From Methylophaga sp. (lineage in GTDB: Bacteria; Pseudomonadota; Gammaproteobacteria; Nitrosococcales; Methylophagaceae): a DNA stretch of 64,000 nucleotides. The DNA lies in the NCBI GenBank assembly GCA_011053005.1, contig DRHW01000020.1:62001-126000 (forward strand), read 5' to 3'. The position numbers and the translations under genes were made by a program. The notes beneath the pieces are model-generated. The model ran no database searches and was not told where the DNA came from. It saw nothing but the letters and a program-made list of their open reading frames with translations. Shown one piece after another: positions 27,138-35,322 of the stretch; the stretch's first letter is position 1, and every line of letters begins with the position of its first letter.

Positions 27138-28286
27138 ATGACATTTAATAAAAAATTATTAGCAGGTCTAGTTGCTCTAGCAGCAGCAAGCTCAGCTCAA
27201 GCAGTAACAGTTGCTGCTAACGATGGTTGGACTTTAGGCGTAAGCGGTTCTGTAAACCAATTCGCTACATTCACTAACAACAGCAACGGCAACGACGTTT
27301 CTGAAGTACGTGACGGTCTTTTACCATCATTCTTAAGCTTTGATATGAAAGCACCAACAATGAATGGTCTTGATATCGCTGCACACATCTCTATCAGCCC
27401 ATCTACAAACGGTTCTAGCTATACTAATACTGGTGGCTTTGAACAACGTGAAGTTTACTTCACAGTTGACGGTGGTTTCGGTCAAATCTTAGCGGGTAAA
27501 GCGTTAGGTCTTTATGGTTCACACAACATCTTAACTGACCAATCATTATACGGTGTTGGTTACGGTACAAGCGGTAACGGTTCAACTACACTAGGTAGCA
27601 TTGGTTTAGGTTATGACTACGCTGCATGGCGTTCACAAATCAAGTGGACATCTAACGACATGAATGGCTTCAAATTAGCGTTGGCTGTTGTAGATAATGC
27701 TAGTGGTTCAATTGAACTTGCTGGTCAACCAACTGGTTCTATTGCAACTGGTGGTGAAGATAACAGTGCATTACGTTATGAAGCTGACTTATCTTATGCT
27801 GGTGCGTTTGACGGTGGTTCATACACTGCTTGGATTTCTGGTATGACTCAACAACATGATGACTTAGCTGATGATGCTAATGCATGGACTGTTGGTAGTA
27901 CTGTAGCAATTGCTGGTTTTGAATTGATGGGTCAATACTCACAATCTGAAGATGCTAGCGCGATTACAGCAGCAACAGTTTCTAACGTAGGTGGTGTTGC
28001 AACAGCTGTTCCAGCAACAACATCAGTTTCAACTGATTGGTCACAATACATGGTTCAAGCAGGTTACCGTTTTGCTGGTACAACATTAGTTTCTGCTAAC
28101 TATGCATCACTTTCAAATGATGGTGATAACCAAGCAGACGATACAACAGACAAAATCACTGTCGGTGTTTACCATGACGTAAACGCTAACCTTAAATTGG
28201 TTGCTGAATACACTAAAGTTGAAGACGATGCTGATGCTGGTTTAGATCAAGATATCTTCGCTCTAGGTGGTTTCGTATTCTTCTAG
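27138..28286 (+). CDS. Gram-negative porin (major outer-membrane porin)
   Basis: 382 aa. The signal peptide is KKLLAGLVALAAASSAQA, cut near residue 22. The mature chain alternates beta-strand segments such as GWTLGVSGSVNQFATF, LSFDMKAPTMNGLDIAAHIS and GGFGQILAGKALGLYG, and ends in phenylalanine (GGFVFF), the signal for outer-membrane insertion. Codon choice is strongly biased, like hps and tal, so expression is probably high. It forms a general diffusion channel; selectivity cannot be read from sequence. It has its own terminator. Confidence 0.92.
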   Translation: MTFNKKLLAGLVALAAASSAQAVTVAANDGWTLGVSGSVNQFATFTNNSNGNDVSEVRDGLLPSFLSFDMKAPTMNGLDIAAHISISPSTNGSSYTNTGGFEQREVYFTVDGGFGQILAGKALGLYGSHNILTDQSLYGVGYGTSGNGSTTLGSIGLGYDYAAWRSQIKWTSNDMNGFKLALAVVDNASGSIELAGQPTGSIATGGEDNSALRYEADLSYAGAFDGGSYTAWISGMTQQHDDLADDANAWTVGSTVAIAGFELMGQYSQSEDASAITAATVSNVGGVATAVPATTSVSTDWSQYMVQAGYRFAGTTLVSANYASLSNDGDNQADDTTDKITVGVYHDVNANLKLVAEYTKVEDDADAGLDQDIFALGGFVFF

Positions 28287-28344
28287 GATACAAAACACTT
28301 AAGGTCTCAAATCATTTGATTTGATACTGGAAGAAATTAAGAAA

Positions 28345-28374
28345 GCCTCAATCTTCGGATTGGGGCTTTTTTTT
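28345..28374 (+). terminator. Rho-independent terminator after porin
   Basis: GCCTCAATC and GATTGGGGC form a 9-bp stem (one G-T) closed by a TTCG tetraloop and followed by eight T. It lies ~60 bp after the porin stop. Confidence 0.93.
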
Positions 28375-28577
28375 GCCTGTATATTTACTTAATAAAAAAT
28401 ATCAAATCAGGTTTAGCTATTGTTATACTCAAATAGATATTATGTGAGACATGTTAATGAGCTGACTTAATCAATGTTCAAATAAATATTCTTTGATACA
28501 AGGTATATTTTATTGATAAAGCCAGTCTTAAATAATCTAATTAGTACCTATATCTAATGCATAACTATGAGGTTTCT

Positions 28578-29225
28578 ATGTCATCACTCGCAATTCAAAC
28601 ACCAGTATTGATCTCCGCTATTATTCGCATCATCAATGATAATGCTGATGAAGTGACGGAGCTTGATCGCGTCATTGGTGACGGCGATCATGTGACCAAT
28701 TTACAACGCGGTTTAGCTGCTTTAGAAAAGATAAACGATGAATTATCTACACTTGAATGGTCGCCAGCTTTGATGAAAATCGGTATGACTTTGATGTCAG
28801 CGATGGGAGGCGCCTCAGGATCATTATTTGGCACATTGTTTATCAGCATGGCAAAAGCGACGAAGGATAAAACTGTAGACTTTACTCATTTTCCAGAGAT
28901 ATTTAATCAAGGTGTAGAGGCAGTGAAACAACGAGGTAAAGCAGCATTAGGCGAGAAAACAATGTTGGATACCTTGATCCCAGTGGCAAATTCATTAATG
29001 TCTGATGCTAAAAATAACATTGCTTTTGCCGAAGCGCTAAACAATACAAAAGCTGCTGCAATACAGGGTATGCAATCAACTGAAGCAATGGTGGCAACTA
29101 AAGGTCGCGCCTCTTTTCTAGGTGAACGCTCTATCGGGCATATTGATGCTGGTGCACGAACAAGTCAGTTGATGGTTTGTGCTATTGCTGATGTTTTATT
29201 GCAAGGATTAACAGCCCCAACGTAA
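28578..29225 (+). CDS. dhaL: Dihydroxyacetone kinase, ADP/ATP-binding subunit DhaL
   Basis: 215 aa from the ATG at 28578, which has GAGG upstream; the track ORF starts seven codons earlier. LDRVIGDGDHVTNLQRG carries the aspartates that hold Mg and nucleotide, and MGGASGSLFGTLFISMA and GERSIGHIDAGARTS are further DhaL motifs. Together with DhaK it phosphorylates dihydroxyacetone. The phosphoryl donor (ATP or a PTS protein) is not settled; there is no DhaM beside it. Its 3' end overlaps dhaK on the opposite strand by 18 bp, which is unusual, since dhaK and dhaL normally lie in one operon. Confidence 0.9.
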   Translation: MSSLAIQTPVLISAIIRIINDNADEVTELDRVIGDGDHVTNLQRGLAALEKINDELSTLEWSPALMKIGMTLMSAMGGASGSLFGTLFISMAKATKDKTVDFTHFPEIFNQGVEAVKQRGKAALGEKTMLDTLIPVANSLMSDAKNNIAFAEALNNTKAAAIQGMQSTEAMVATKGRASFLGERSIGHIDAGARTSQLMVCAIADVLLQGLTAPT

Positions 29226-30197
29226 ATTTGCTGTGTGTACAGGGGCATCCCAAAGTCCTATTAATTCATCGTCTAACAATGTTAAAGTCACCGAGCAGCC
29301 CGCCATATCTAAAGAGGTTGTGTAATTCCCCACTAAAGAACGAACGACATCAATACCTTTTTGTTGCCATAATGTCGCGGCTAAATCAAAAACTAAATAC
29401 AATTCCATAAGCGGAGTGGCACCAAAGCCATTCACATGAAGTAATACTTTTTGACTTTTTTGAGGCTGAAGCTCTGGATCAATCGCTTCCACTAAATGCT
29501 TCACAATTTGGTCCGCATTTTCTAGTGGCATTGTTTGTCGTCCACGTTCGCCGTGAATACCTACGCCCATTTCCATTTCATTATCAGCAATTTCAAATGT
29601 AGGTTTTCCTAGTGCTGGAACAGTACAACTGCTTAAAGCCACGCCCATTGTCGCAGTAGCTTTATTAACACGATCGCCCAATGCTTTACATTCCGCTAAG
29701 CTTGCTCCTGCCTCTGCTGCCGCGCCCACTATTTTTTCAACGATAAGTGTACCAGCAACACCTCGGCGACCTGTAGGATGATCTTTAGGTAAAGAAACAT
29801 CATCACTTACCAAAACAGTGTCGCAAGGACAACTTAACATCTCACCGGCAATTTCAAAGTTCATCACATCACCAGCATAATTTTTGACGATAAATAATAC
29901 CCCAGCACCATTTTCTACAGACTCAGCTGCTGCCATCATTTGATCGGGGCTGGGTGATGTAAATATATAGCCAGGGCAAGCTGCATCTAACATTCCGATG
30001 CCTACCAACCCCGTGTGAAGAGGTTCATGACCCGAACCGCCACCCGAAATTAATGCCACTTTAGCATTGGTACTAAGTTGTTTTCGACGAATAAAATGTG
30101 GGGTATTATTAAATTCAATGATGTCCTGATGGGCTTTAGCAAAGCCATTAAGGCTTTCTTCTAATAGACTTTCAACACTGTTTATAATTTTTTTCAT
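29208..30197 (-). CDS. dhaK: Dihydroxyacetone kinase, substrate-binding subunit DhaK
   Basis: 329 aa, normal for DhaK. LISGGGSGHEPLHTGLVG and VKNYAGDVMNFEIA form the substrate site. The histidine that binds dihydroxyacetone covalently is in EMGVGIHGERGR, near residue 217. It is transcribed after the HAD phosphatase gene (16-bp gap) and converges on dhaL. It supplies dihydroxyacetone phosphate to the carbon cycle next door. Confidence 0.94.
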   Translation of the reverse strand: MKKIINSVESLLEESLNGFAKAHQDIIEFNNTPHFIRRKQLSTNAKVALISGGGSGHEPLHTGLVGIGMLDAACPGYIFTSPSPDQMMAAAESVENGAGVLFIVKNYAGDVMNFEIAGEMLSCPCDTVLVSDDVSLPKDHPTGRRGVAGTLIVEKIVGAAAEAGASLAECKALGDRVNKATATMGVALSSCTVPALGKPTFEIADNEMEMGVGIHGERGRQTMPLENADQIVKHLVEAIDPELQPQKSQKVLLHVNGFGATPLMELYLVFDLAATLWQQKGIDVVRSLVGNYTTSLDMAGCSVTLTLLDDELIGLWDAPVHTANLRWGC

Positions 30198-30213
30198 TGA
30201 ATACCTCTACACG

Positions 30214-31056
30214 TTAATTTGTTTTTTGATTCTTCAATATTTGAGAAATCTGCTGAATGTCTGCCATCACCCAAGTCGGGGCATAGTCTAATTTAGCAAT
30301 ATCTTGTTCCGTTGACACACCAGTTAGCACCATAATACTGCGCATTCCAGCATTAACAGCACCCAATATATCAGTATTTAAACGATCACCAATCGCAATA
30401 GTATTTGCTTTGTTAGTACCTAGTAACGCAAGAGCTTGTTCGTATAAAATCGGGGCAGGCTTACCAATACTCGTTGGTTTTATTCCCGTCACTGCTTCTA
30501 GCGCCGCCAATACACCACCGTTTCCCATGACTTCACCTAATTCTGTAGGTAATGTGGTATCGGAATTTGTCGCAAAAAATTGCGCACCAAGGTTAATGTT
30601 CAAAGTAGCTGTTGCTAGTTTGTCCCATGTAAGTTGACGATCTAAACCTGAGACAACAAGATCAGCACCTTGATCTAAAATGCCTTTATCTGGCTGGTTA
30701 ACTTGATACAAATCTGTTAAGGTAAAACCTTGTTCGATAAGTGGTTGTCGTAAGCCATCCTCACCGATGACAAATACGCGACGTTTATCAGAAGGTAAGT
30801 GTTGGGTTAGGTACTGGGCTGTGGCCATACTTGAGGTCAGTATTTCGCAGTGATCAATATCAACGCCCATTCCAGCTAGCTTGTCGACATATTGTTGCTG
30901 AGTAAGACTCGCATTATTGGTAGCTAATACAAAAGGAATGGCACAGCTTCTAAGCACAGAAAAAAACTCAATTAATCCATCCATTGGTTTATTTCCATGC
31001 CAAAGCACACCATCCATATCAATAATTAATCCAGCTAGATCATCAATTTCAATCAT
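30214..31056 (-). CDS. HAD-IIA family sugar phosphatase (NagD / phosphoglycolate phosphatase-like)
   Basis: 280 aa. Motif I is LIIDMDGVLWHGNKPMDG with both catalytic aspartates, motif II lies in FVLATNNAS, and motifs III/IV in GKPAPILYEQAL and IGDRLNTDILGAVNAGM. The C2-type cap between them is typical of NagD-like enzymes. Placed directly before dhaK and divergent from hps1, it may act on a triose or pentose phosphate or on phosphoglycolate; the substrate cannot be decided from sequence. Confidence 0.85.
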   Translation of the reverse strand: MIEIDDLAGLIIDMDGVLWHGNKPMDGLIEFFSVLRSCAIPFVLATNNASLTQQQYVDKLAGMGVDIDHCEILTSSMATAQYLTQHLPSDKRRVFVIGEDGLRQPLIEQGFTLTDLYQVNQPDKGILDQGADLVVSGLDRQLTWDKLATATLNINLGAQFFATNSDTTLPTELGEVMGNGGVLAALEAVTGIKPTSIGKPAPILYEQALALLGTNKANTIAIGDRLNTDILGAVNAGMRSIMVLTGVSTEQDIAKLDYAPTWVMADIQQISQILKNQKTN

Positions 31057-31185
31057 GAATACATCCGTTATTTAAGTAATAAATTATGCGCAATTGTCAT
31101 GCACTATTGATACAGCTTGGCATAATTCAATTATCCCTGTCTAGCGAGGCCTAGATAGTTGACTTTAGTTTTGGTTATTTGTAAA

Positions 31186-31215
31186 TTGACATTGATTAGC
31201 ATTGTGCTTTATAGT
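31186..31215 (+). promoter_or_regulatory. Strong sigma-70-type promoter for hps1
   Basis: TTGACA, an 18-bp spacer, and TATAGT. The start would lie near 31222, giving a ~57-nt leader. The ribosome site is AGGAG before ATG 31279. The -10 TATAGTC is identical to that of hps2. Confidence 0.75.
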
Positions 31216-31278
31216 CTTCCGGCGTATTTTTTAGCGTAAAACAATTAATATTTAACCCTTAACCAGGAGCATGTCAAC

Positions 31279-31920
31279 ATGGCAAAAGCACTTATCCAAA
31301 TGGCGCTAGATTCTCTAGATTTCGATGCAACAATCGCACTTGCTGAGCAAGTAGCACCTTATGTTGATATCTTGGAAATTGGTACACCTTGCATCAAGTA
31401 CAATGGTCTTGAACTTGTAACTGCATTGAAAGCAAAATTCCCAAACAAACTACTTCTAGTTGATCTTAAAACGATGGATGCTGGTGAGTATGAATCAACA
31501 CCTTTCTATGAAGCTGGTGCTGACATCTGTACTGTTTTGGGTGTTTCTGACAAAGCAACTATGGGCGGCGTAATTAAAGCTGCAAATGCTAACAATGCTG
31601 AAGCACAAATCGATTTAATCAGTGTTAAAGATAAAGCAGCAGTAGCAACTGCAGCAGCAGCTAACGGCGCACAAATCATCGGTGTTCACACTGGTCTTGA
31701 TGCTCAAGCAGCAGGTCAAACACCTTTTGCTGATTTATCTTTAGTTGCTAGCTTAAACTTAGGTGTTCGCATCTCAGTTGCTGGTGGTATTAACAAAGAT
31801 ACTATCCAAAAAACAATTCAAGCAGGCGCAACTATCGTTGTTGTCGGTGCAGCAATCTACGGTGCAGCTTCTCCAGCAGAATCTGCTAAAGAATTGCGTG
31901 CATTAGTTGATGCAGCATAA
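31279..31920 (+). CDS. hps1: 3-Hexulose-6-phosphate synthase, copy 1
   Basis: 213 aa. It condenses formaldehyde with ribulose-5-phosphate, the first step of the RuMP cycle. The OMP-decarboxylase superfamily catalytic motif DxKxxD appears as DLKTMDAGEYE; LEIGTPCIKYNGLELV, GVHTGLDAQAAG and SVAGGINKDTI form the rest of the barrel's active site. It is roughly 80-85% identical to copy 2 by eye, and most nucleotide differences are synonymous. It is a single-gene unit with its own near-consensus promoter and terminator, and codon bias is high. Confidence 0.96.
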   Translation: MAKALIQMALDSLDFDATIALAEQVAPYVDILEIGTPCIKYNGLELVTALKAKFPNKLLLVDLKTMDAGEYESTPFYEAGADICTVLGVSDKATMGGVIKAANANNAEAQIDLISVKDKAAVATAAAANGAQIIGVHTGLDAQAAGQTPFADLSLVASLNLGVRISVAGGINKDTIQKTIQAGATIVVVGAAIYGAASPAESAKELRALVDAA

Positions 31921-31924
31921 TCTA

Positions 31925-31944
31925 ATTTAGAGCACGCTCTAAAT
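31925..31944. repeat. Perfect 20-bp palindrome after hps1
   Basis: ATTTAGAGC-AC-GCTCTAAAT, with perfect 9-bp arms, begins 5 bp after the hps1 stop and lies just before the terminator. It may be a DNA-binding site or, as RNA, a 3' protecting hairpin. Confidence 0.55.
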
Positions 31945-31959
31945 ATAGAATATGAAGAA

Positions 31960-31995
31960 CGGGTGACCTTACTTAAATGAGGTCACTCGTTTTTT
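31960..31995 (+). terminator. Rho-independent terminator after hps1
   Basis: CGGGTGACCT pairs with AGGTCACTCG (10 bp, one G-T), loop of 10 nt, then six T. It separates hps1 from the repeat-protein gene. Confidence 0.88.
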
Positions 31996-32177
31996 ACTAT
32001 AGCTAGTTCAATGTACAAGTGTAAATGTAGGCAAAAACATAAAAGTCATGAAAATAAACAGCGCTTTTTGTTTAACTCTTCTGGGTTGCCACAGTTAACC
32101 TAAAAATAGAAATTAATTCATCGTACTTTCAAATTTTAAGATCGATAGAATTCCAAATTTAACAGGGGTATATCTAA

Positions 32178-32522
32178 ATGAGTGAAAAAGGTCTATTGGC
32201 TACAATTTGTAGCTTCTTCAGTGGTTTGTTTTCTTCTGATAATACAAATACTGTATTACCAGCAACAAGCAAAAAAAGTAACGACGGTCTTACAGGCGTA
32301 GAACGTTACATCAGAAACCAAGCAACTAAAAGCAATCAATTAACGGGTGTTGAATCTTATATCCGTAATCAAAAAAGTACACACAGCGTTACAAGTGTTG
32401 AAGCTTATATCCGTAACCAAGCTAATACACAAAATGTAACCAGTGTTGAAACTTATATTCGTAACCAGGCTAATACACAAAAAGTAACGAGTGTTGAAGC
32501 ATATATTCGTAACCAAGGTTAA
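32178..32522 (+). CDS. Small tandem-repeat protein of unknown function inside the RuMP gene block
   Basis: 114 aa, not recognised. Residues 5-21 (GLLATICSFFSGLFSS) are hydrophobic and amphipathic, followed by a flexible linker. Then come five repeats with core [LV]T[GS]VExYIRNQ, period 16-17 residues, separated by short polar spacers (ATKSNQ, KSTHS, ANTQN, ANTQK). Every core opens with T-x-V-E, a helix capping box, and the hydrophobic residues fall on one face, suggesting short helices on flexible spacers. Codons differ synonymously between early repeats, so the peptide is conserved, while the last units are nearly identical in DNA and look recently duplicated. AGGGG lies 10 bp before the ATG. 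It sits between hps1 and tal. A scaffold or membrane tether for RuMP enzymes is hypothesis only. Confidence 0.85.
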   Translation: MSEKGLLATICSFFSGLFSSDNTNTVLPATSKKSNDGLTGVERYIRNQATKSNQLTGVESYIRNQKSTHSVTSVEAYIRNQANTQNVTSVETYIRNQANTQKVTSVEAYIRNQG

Positions 32523-32627
32523 TTCCTTAAGGCTACACATTAAATTTGATACTTCAAGATAATCGCTTCAGACGAACTAATCATCTGAACTTACGCGAAA
32601 TATTGAAGTCATTAAAAATAATACAGT

Positions 32628-32668
32628 CCACCCTCTTATTTAGATTTTAACTGAGAGTGTGGGGTTTT
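32628..32668 (+). terminator. Possible weak terminator/attenuator before tal
   Basis: CCACCCTCT and AGAGTGTGG pair except for one mismatch, around a 17-nt loop, and GGTTTT follows. It lies between the repeat-protein gene and tal and may limit read-through. Confidence 0.45.
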
Positions 32669-32698
32669 AAACTTTGAAATTAAAGGTACCATTCAAAA

Positions 32699-33682
32699 AT
32701 GGCAAATTTACTTGATCAGCTAAAAGAAATGACCGTTGTTGTTGCCGATACTGGCGATATTGCAGCAATCGAAAAATTTACACCTCGTGATGCAACAACA
32801 AATCCTTCACTTATTACTGCAGCAGCTCAAATGCCGCAATATCAAGCAATCGTCGATGATACTTTAAAAAGTGCACGTGAAACGGTTGGAGCAGATGCTT
32901 CAGCTACTGATGTTGTTTCATTAGCATTCGACCGTTTAGCAGTATCTTTCGGTTTGAAAATTCTTGATATCGTACCGCACCGTGTATCTACAGAAGTTGA
33001 TGCTAGATTATCGTACGACACTGAAGCAACAATCGCAAAAGGTCGTGACCTAATTGCTCAATACGAAGCTGCGGGTGTATCTCGTGACCGCGTATTAATC
33101 AAAATTGCAGCAACTTGGGAAGGTATTCAAGCAGCCGCTGTACTTGAAAAAGAAAATATTCACACTAACTTAACCTTAGTGTTTGGTTTACACCAAGCAA
33201 TCGCTTGTGCTGAAAACGGTATCACATTGATTTCACCTTTCGTTGGTCGAATCCTTGATTGGTACAAAAAAGATACAGGTACAGATTCATATGCACCGGC
33301 TGAAGATCCAGGTGTAGTATCAGTAACAGCGATCTACAACTATTTCAAAAAATTCGGTTATAACACTGAAGTTATGGGTGCAAGCTTCCGTAACCTAGGT
33401 GAAATCACAGAATTAGCAGGCGTTGATTTATTAACTATTTCTCCTGGATTGTTAGATGAATTGCAATCAACTGAAGGTGAACTACCACGTAAATTATCAT
33501 CTGAACAAGCTATGTCTTCTGACATTGCTAAAATTGATATGAACAAAGCAACTTTTGATGCAATGCATACTGAAGATCGTATGGCGACTGAAAAATTGTC
33601 AGAAGGTATTGATGGTTTTGCAAAAGCATTAGAATCACTTGAAGAATTACTCGCTAGCCGTTTGGCTGAATTAGAAGCTTAA
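32699..33682 (+). CDS. tal: Transaldolase
   Basis: 327 aa, TalB type. The N-terminus [20 protein letters not shown] and [13 protein letters not shown] are typical; the Schiff-base lysine is in [12 protein letters not shown] near residue 134, and [15 protein letters not shown] follows. It exchanges three-carbon units between sugar phosphates and regenerates ribulose-5-phosphate in the RuMP cycle. The gene has its own strong terminator, and codon bias matches the hps genes. There is no transketolase in the window. Confidence 0.97.
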   Translation: MANLLDQLKEMTVVVADTGDIAAIEKFTPRDATTNPSLITAAAQMPQYQAIVDDTLKSARETVGADASATDVVSLAFDRLAVSFGLKILDIVPHRVSTEVDARLSYDTEATIAKGRDLIAQYEAAGVSRDRVLIKIAATWEGIQAAAVLEKENIHTNLTLVFGLHQAIACAENGITLISPFVGRILDWYKKDTGTDSYAPAEDPGVVSVTAIYNYFKKFGYNTEVMGASFRNLGEITELAGVDLLTISPGLLDELQSTEGELPRKLSSEQAMSSDIAKIDMNKATFDAMHTEDRMATEKLSEGIDGFAKALESLEELLASRLAELEA

Positions 33683-33706
33683 TTGCTTCGTTCAATCAGA
33701 CATTGT

Positions 33707-33739
33707 CAGCTCATTTAACTCATAAATGAGCTGATTTTT
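33707..33739 (+). terminator. Terminator after tal
   Basis: CAGCTCATTTA and TAAATGAGCTG form a perfect 11-bp stem with loop ACTCA, followed by ATTTTTA. It ends 1 bp before the inverted repeat that surrounds the hps2 promoter. Confidence 0.88.
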
Positions 33740-33740
33740 A

Positions 33741-33778
33741 TCAGAAACGGCATCAATTGACTTTGTTGTCGTTTCTGA
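33741..33778. promoter_or_regulatory. Inverted repeat flanking the hps2 -35 box (candidate operator)
   Basis: TCAGAAACG at 33741-33749 and CGTTTCTGA at 33770-33778 are perfect 9-bp complements separated by 20 bp. The pair brackets the -35 box, and the second arm ends 1 bp before the -10 box. The half-sites are ~29 bp apart, about three helical turns, so a regulator bound to both could block or loop the promoter. Confidence 0.6.
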
Positions 33779-33785
33779 ATATAGT
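33757..33785 (+). promoter_or_regulatory. Promoter for hps2-hpi
   Basis: TTGACT, a 17-bp spacer, and TATAGT. The TATAGTC -10 region is identical to that of hps1. The start is expected near 33792, and AGGAG precedes the ATG at 33842. Confidence 0.75.
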
Positions 33786-33841
33786 CCCGAATCGCGTATA
33801 AACGTGTGATAAATCAAACTAATACTTTAGGAGTATGTAAC

Positions 33842-34477
33842 ATGGCAGAAATCCAAATGGCTCTAGATTCTCTAGACTTCGACGCAACTATGGCTTTAGC
33901 AGAACAAGTTGCACCTTATGTTGATATCTTAGAAATCGGCACACCTTGTATCAAATACAATGGTCTTAAACTAGTTAAAGCTTTAAAAGCTGCACACCCA
34001 ACTAAAAAAATCTTAGTTGACCTTAAAACTATGGATGCTGGCGAATATGAATCAACGCCTTTCTTCGAAGCTGGTGGTGATATCACTACAGTTTTGGGTG
34101 CATCTGATATGGCTACAATCAACGGTGTTATCAAAGCTGCAAACGCTAACAATGCTGAAGCTCAAGTCGATTTAATCGGTGTTGAAGATAAAGCTGCTGT
34201 TGCTAAAGCTGCTGCTGCAAACGGTGCTCAAATCATCGGTGTTCACACTGGTCTTGACGCTCAAGCTGCAGGTCAAACACCTTTTGCTGACTTAGCATTA
34301 ATTGCTGGTCTTGGCTTAGATGTTAAAATCTCTGTTGCTGGTGGTATTAACAAAACAACTATTCAAGATACAGTTCGCGCTGGTGCTTCAATCGTTGTTG
34401 TTGGTGCGGCTATCTACGGCGCAGCTTCTCCAGCAGAATCAGCTAAAGAACTACGTGCTTTAGTTGACGCGGCATAA
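33842..34477 (+). CDS. hps2: 3-Hexulose-6-phosphate synthase, copy 2
   Basis: 211 aa from the ATG at 33842, which follows AGGAG; the track start 36 bp earlier lacks this. It has the same catalytic motif as copy 1 (DLKTMDAGEYE), and the C-terminus AASPAESAKELRALVDAA is identical in both. Differences from copy 1 cluster in surface helices (for example KAAHPTKKIL against KAKFPNKLLL). It is followed 11 bp later by hpi, the usual hps-hpi operon. Two copies may raise formaldehyde-fixing capacity or answer different signals. Confidence 0.96.
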   Translation: MAEIQMALDSLDFDATMALAEQVAPYVDILEIGTPCIKYNGLKLVKALKAAHPTKKILVDLKTMDAGEYESTPFFEAGGDITTVLGASDMATINGVIKAANANNAEAQVDLIGVEDKAAVAKAAAANGAQIIGVHTGLDAQAAGQTPFADLALIAGLGLDVKISVAGGINKTTIQDTVRAGASIVVVGAAIYGAASPAESAKELRALVDAA

Positions 34478-34488
34478 GGAATAGAAAA

Positions 34489-35022
34489 ATGCATCGTGAT
34501 CTACTCTTAAATAAAATCACTAATATCCTTGGTTCTACTGATGATTCATACGAAGCTAAATTAGTTTCAATGTGTGATGATGCCAAACGCATCTTTATTA
34601 CAGGCGCAGGTCGCTCAAAACTGGTTGGTAACTTCCTAGGGATGAGATTGATGCACAGTGGTTATGAAACCTATGTGCAGGGTGAAGTTGCAACACCAAG
34701 TATTCGTGAAGGCGATTTATTAATCGTTATCTCGGGTTCAGGTGAAACAACTCAACTTGTATCTTTCGCGAATAAAGCTAAGTCTGAAGGTGCGAAAGTG
34801 ATTTTGATTTGTTCTAAATCTAAATCAACTATTGGTGATATAGCGGATCAAACGATTCAAGTTGGTAACGATGATAGTTTTGCTCTTACTAAGGGCATGC
34901 CTATGGGAACCATGTTTGAATTATCTACATTAATCTTCTTAGAAGCAGCAATTTCTTACCTCATTCATGAGAAAGATCTTACTGAAGAAGCAATGAGATA
35001 CAGACACGCTAATATGGAATAA
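34489..35022 (+). CDS. hpi: 6-Phospho-3-hexuloisomerase
   Basis: 177 aa single SIS domain. FITGAGRSKLVGNFLGMRLM, VISGSGETTQLVSFANKAK and the C-terminal EEAMRYRHANME are typical. It converts hexulose-6-phosphate to fructose-6-phosphate, the second RuMP step. It lies 11 bp after hps2 and ends at a strong terminator. It is not fused to Hps, unlike some methylotrophs. Confidence 0.96.
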   Translation: MHRDLLLNKITNILGSTDDSYEAKLVSMCDDAKRIFITGAGRSKLVGNFLGMRLMHSGYETYVQGEVATPSIREGDLLIVISGSGETTQLVSFANKAKSEGAKVILICSKSKSTIGDIADQTIQVGNDDSFALTKGMPMGTMFELSTLIFLEAAISYLIHEKDLTEEAMRYRHANME

Positions 35023-35050
35023 CCACTTTTCCAAAAAGTAGTATAGAGAA

Positions 35051-35082
35051 ACGAGTTACCGCAAGGTAACTCGTTTTTTTTT
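35051..35082 (+). terminator. Terminator after hpi
   Basis: ACGAGTTACC and GGTAACTCGT form a perfect 10-bp stem closed by GCAA and followed by eight T. Confidence 0.95.
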
Positions 35083-35322
35083 GCCCCTAAGTTCTTCAAC
35101 TTTAGCTTTTAATTACTTTTATTAACTGTGCATAAAAGCAAATAATTAGTTCAGTGAAATAGGGCTGACATACTCATCAAGAGCGGCTTCATAATCACTA
35201 TCTTATCTGATATTTTTCGATTCAGAATAAGTTACTTACACGTAAGCACTCAATACTAATCTAGAGCTATTCAAAGCATAGCTGTATAATAGAATTTTTA
35301 CATTAGCTATAAAAGCATTGCC

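Noticed and set aside
32290-32520. Regular ~48-bp direct repeats that could be taken for a CRISPR or satellite array
   Set aside because: They lie in one open frame with a ribosome site, the peptide is better conserved than the DNA in early units, and spacers are short related codons rather than unique sequence.
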